A stretch of 14,620 bases of DNA from CAZQLE01 sp964593905 (GTDB lineage Bacteria > Chloroflexota > Anaerolineae > Anaerolineales > Anaerolineaceae), in contig CAZQLE010000090.1 in assembly GCA_964593905.1 (NCBI GenBank), positions 1-14,620 on the forward strand, in the 5' to 3' direction. The notes beneath the pieces are model-generated. The model made no database searches. It was given only the letters and a program-made list of their open reading frames with translations, and was not told where the DNA came from. The position numbers and the translations under genes are program-made. Positions 14,451 through 14,620 of the stretch are shown in pieces (the stretch's first letter is position 1; each line of letters starts with the position of its first letter).

Positions 14451-14620
14451 TTAACGCTCCACTTCAAAACCGGCCCAGGCCAGCTCGTTCTCCCACAACC
14501 GCACGGACAGGCGGCCGATATTCTCGGCCCGAATTCTGGCAGACAGGCGTTCACATAACAGCCGGGCAAAAAATTCAAGCGAAGGGTTTTTGCCCGTGAA
14601 TTCAGGCAACTGGTTAAGGG
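14451..14620 (-). CDS. 6-pyruvoyl/6-carboxy-tetrahydropterin synthase family protein (C-terminal part only)
   Basis: The last 55 residues of a gene entering from the right edge. They read LNQLPEFTGKNPSLEFFARL and end in SVRLWENELAWAGFEVER followed by TAA. This matches the C-terminal end of the PTPS/QueD family: the LN-(D/E)-xPxF...NPSxE helix start, and the strand VRLWE whose glutamate (corresponding to Glu133 of rat PTPS) binds the pterin ring. The zinc-binding histidines and the catalytic Cys/His lie outside the window, so the exact reaction cannot be told. QueD makes 6-carboxytetrahydropterin for queuosine, while PTPS makes 6-pyruvoyltetrahydropterin. Its stop directly abuts the glycosyltransferase start with no gap, so the two are in one operon. 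Its pairing with a glycosyltransferase rather than queC/queE argues mildly against queuosine synthesis. Confidence 0.8.
   Translation of the reverse strand, partial: LNQLPEFTGKNPSLEFFARLLCERLSARIRAENIGRLSVRLWENELAWAGFEVER

Overview
The window looks like chromosomal DNA of a Chloroflexota bacterium, most likely class Anaerolineae. This is an inference from protein style: a 7TM-type membrane sensor ending in a helix-turn-helix, a three-S1-domain protein coupled to FtsK, and a pterin-synthase/GT4/methyltransferase gene string. No rRNA or other phylogenetic marker is present to prove it. GC is moderate, with AT-rich intergenic promoters and classical GGAGG ribosome binding sites. Genes are densely packed and 12 of the 13 well-supported genes lie on the minus strand. 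Only the diguanylate cyclase, and a possible 55-codon ORF in front of it, lie on the plus strand. I saw no rRNA, tRNA, transposase, CRISPR array or phage gene.

Left part (1-2942, minus): a TTGACA-17-TATAAA promoter drives an S1-domain RNA-binding protein, whose stop overlaps the start of an FtsK/SpoIIIE DNA translocase. The translocase runs off the left edge. Middle-left (2949-7108, minus): a probable four-gene operon of purine nucleoside phosphorylase, a small membrane protein with an extracytoplasmic domain, a GNAT acetyltransferase, and a membrane sensor with a GAF-like region and a C-terminal helix-turn-helix. It begins at an extended -10 promoter with a 21-bp palindrome over its likely transcription start.

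The roughly 500-bp divergent region (7012-7509) holds that promoter, a good sigma70-type promoter facing right, and a short ORF ending 2 nt before the diguanylate cyclase (7510-9123, 6TM-GAF-GGDEF). A probable Rho-independent terminator follows at 9276-9303.

Right part (9342-14620, minus): a tightly packed run of PTPS/QueD-family protein (C-terminal end only), GT4 glycosyltransferase, SAM methyltransferase and DUF123 endonuclease-like protein (0-4 bp junctions), then lspA, an RluD-type pseudouridine synthase and low-specificity L-threonine aldolase. The first three could together make a glycosylated and perhaps methylated pterin. That is the most interesting unexplained system here, and it remains a hypothesis.
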